A DNA stretch of 6,622 bases from assembly GCA_022013615.1 (NCBI GenBank), contig JAKLQB010000445.1, positions 1 through 6,622 on the forward strand, given 5' to 3'. The stretch is from Desulfobacterales bacterium. Lineage in GTDB: Bacteria > Desulfobacterota > DSM-4660 > Desulfatiglandales > Desulfatiglandaceae. Position 1 is the first letter of the stretch. Each line of letters starts with the position of its first letter. Position numbers and translations under genes: made by a program. Positions 6,038-6,622 of this stretch are shown in pieces. The notes beneath the pieces are model-generated. The model worked only from the letters and a program-made list of their open reading frames with translations. It was not told where the DNA came from and searched no databases.

Positions 6038-6622
6038 ATGGACCAACCTGTTACCAGTGAAAGAACACATTGTATACGATGCGGTGAGTGCTGCCTCGGA
6101 TCGAGCCCCACCTTGCAGATGGAGGATGTCTCTCTTGTGAAAGATGGGTTTATTGAGAAGTATGACCTTTACACCATCAGGGTTGGAGAACCGGTTCGGG
6201 ATAATGTCGAAAACAGGCTGACAATAACAGACAGGGAGATCGTAAAGGTAAAGGAAAGGGAAGAAGGTGTAGGCTGTATTTATTATGATGAAGACGCAAA
6301 GGCCTGCAGGACATATGATCACCGACCTGCTCAGTGCGCAGCCCTTGCCTGCTGGGATCCGGCTGAATTCATGAGGGTGTATAAAAGACCCCGGGCAAAC
6401 AGAAAGGCGATCACTTATGACAAGGTTATTCTGGCCCTCATGGATGAGCACGAAAGGAAATGCAGCTACAGTAGACTTGACAGGTATGCGAGGCAGATCG
6501 AGCAAAAAGGGGAGGAGGCTGTTGGGAGAATTCTGGAAGCGCTAAGATTTGATCATCATATCAGGGCGTTTTCCTCAAAAAAGCTGGGCATCGATTTAAG
6601 TGAGATGGATTTTCTTTTTGGC
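6038..6622 (+). CDS. YkgJ-family CxxCxxCC cysteine-cluster protein, 3'-partial
   Basis: The frame opens at ATG6038 and stays open for 195 codons to the last base, so the C terminus lies outside the window. The N terminus has CIRCGECC (Cys12, 15, 18, 19), and further cysteines follow at 80, 90, 100 and 105 within GCIYYDEDAKAC...YDHRPAQC. This is the pattern of the YkgJ / putative zinc- or iron-chelating family, in which CxxCxxCC is followed by C...C.xY..RP..C. No signal peptide or membrane segment is seen, so it is probably cytoplasmic. Residues 107-195 are charged and helical-looking with no motif I recognise. The start lies three bases after the transporter stop, with only a weak AGGG (6022-6025) upstream, so translation is probably coupled to the transporter. 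The biochemical role of the family is not established; metal or Fe-S binding is inferred from the cysteines. Confidence 0.85.
   Translation, partial: MDQPVTSERTHCIRCGECCLGSSPTLQMEDVSLVKDGFIEKYDLYTIRVGEPVRDNVENRLTITDREIVKVKEREEGVGCIYYDEDAKACRTYDHRPAQCAALACWDPAEFMRVYKRPRANRKAITYDKVILALMDEHERKCSYSRLDRYARQIEQKGEEAVGRILEALRFDHHIRAFSSKKLGIDLSEMDFLFG

Noticed and set aside
5741..6505. Minus-strand ORF (254 codons) across the PhoU domain and the YkgJ-type gene
   Set aside because: It overlaps two plus-strand genes with recognisable motifs, and its own protein is composition-driven with no domain.

Overview
The window comes from an anaerobic bacterium, most plausibly a sulfate-reducing or syntrophic member of the Desulfobacterota. 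This is an inference from gene content: an acyl-CoA dehydratase/benzoyl-CoA reductase-type activator beside an acyl-CoA ligase and a divergent thiolase, a fused Na/Pi transporter-PhoU protein, and a cysteine-cluster protein. The dispersed intergenic repeats also resemble ones I associate with that group. Species cannot be told from the sequence. All five recognisable genes lie on the + strand, and all are intact except the last, which runs off the right edge.

Positions 1-216 hold no convincing gene. They contain an AT-rich imperfect inverted repeat and, just before the first gene, a doubtful 17-codon ORF. Positions 217-3925 form a likely three-gene transcription unit: a BcrAD/BadFG-HgdC-family activator ATPase, a class I adenylate-forming acyl-CoA synthetase, and a thiolase-superfamily enzyme. 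The gaps are 72 and 67 bases. The second gap carries a short heptamer tandem repeat, and the second and third genes have strong Shine-Dalgarno sequences. Two successive terminator-like hairpins close the unit at 3933-4006.

Positions 4007-4357 are intergenic. They hold a weak promoter candidate, a large REP-like inverted repeat (4174-4307), and a compact C-tract/G-tract hairpin. The downstream edge of that hairpin supplies the apparent ribosome binding site of the next gene. Positions 4358-6622 hold a second unit: a full-length Na/Pi-cotransporter family protein with a C-terminal PhoU-like domain, then, three bases after its stop, a YkgJ-type CxxCxxCC protein that is still open at the window end.

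The first unit looks like part of a CoA-ester pathway. The ligase would activate a carboxylic acid to its CoA thioester, the thiolase would make or break a carbon-carbon bond on a 3-oxoacyl-CoA, and the activator would drive ATP-dependent one-electron reduction of a dehydratase or reductase partner. No such partner is encoded here, so the substrate is unknown. I saw no CRISPR array, transposase, tRNA or rRNA, and no clear sign of a wholly new system. The observations most worth checking are the activator without its partner, the unusual thiolase active-site loop, and the repeat-derived leader of the transporter gene.
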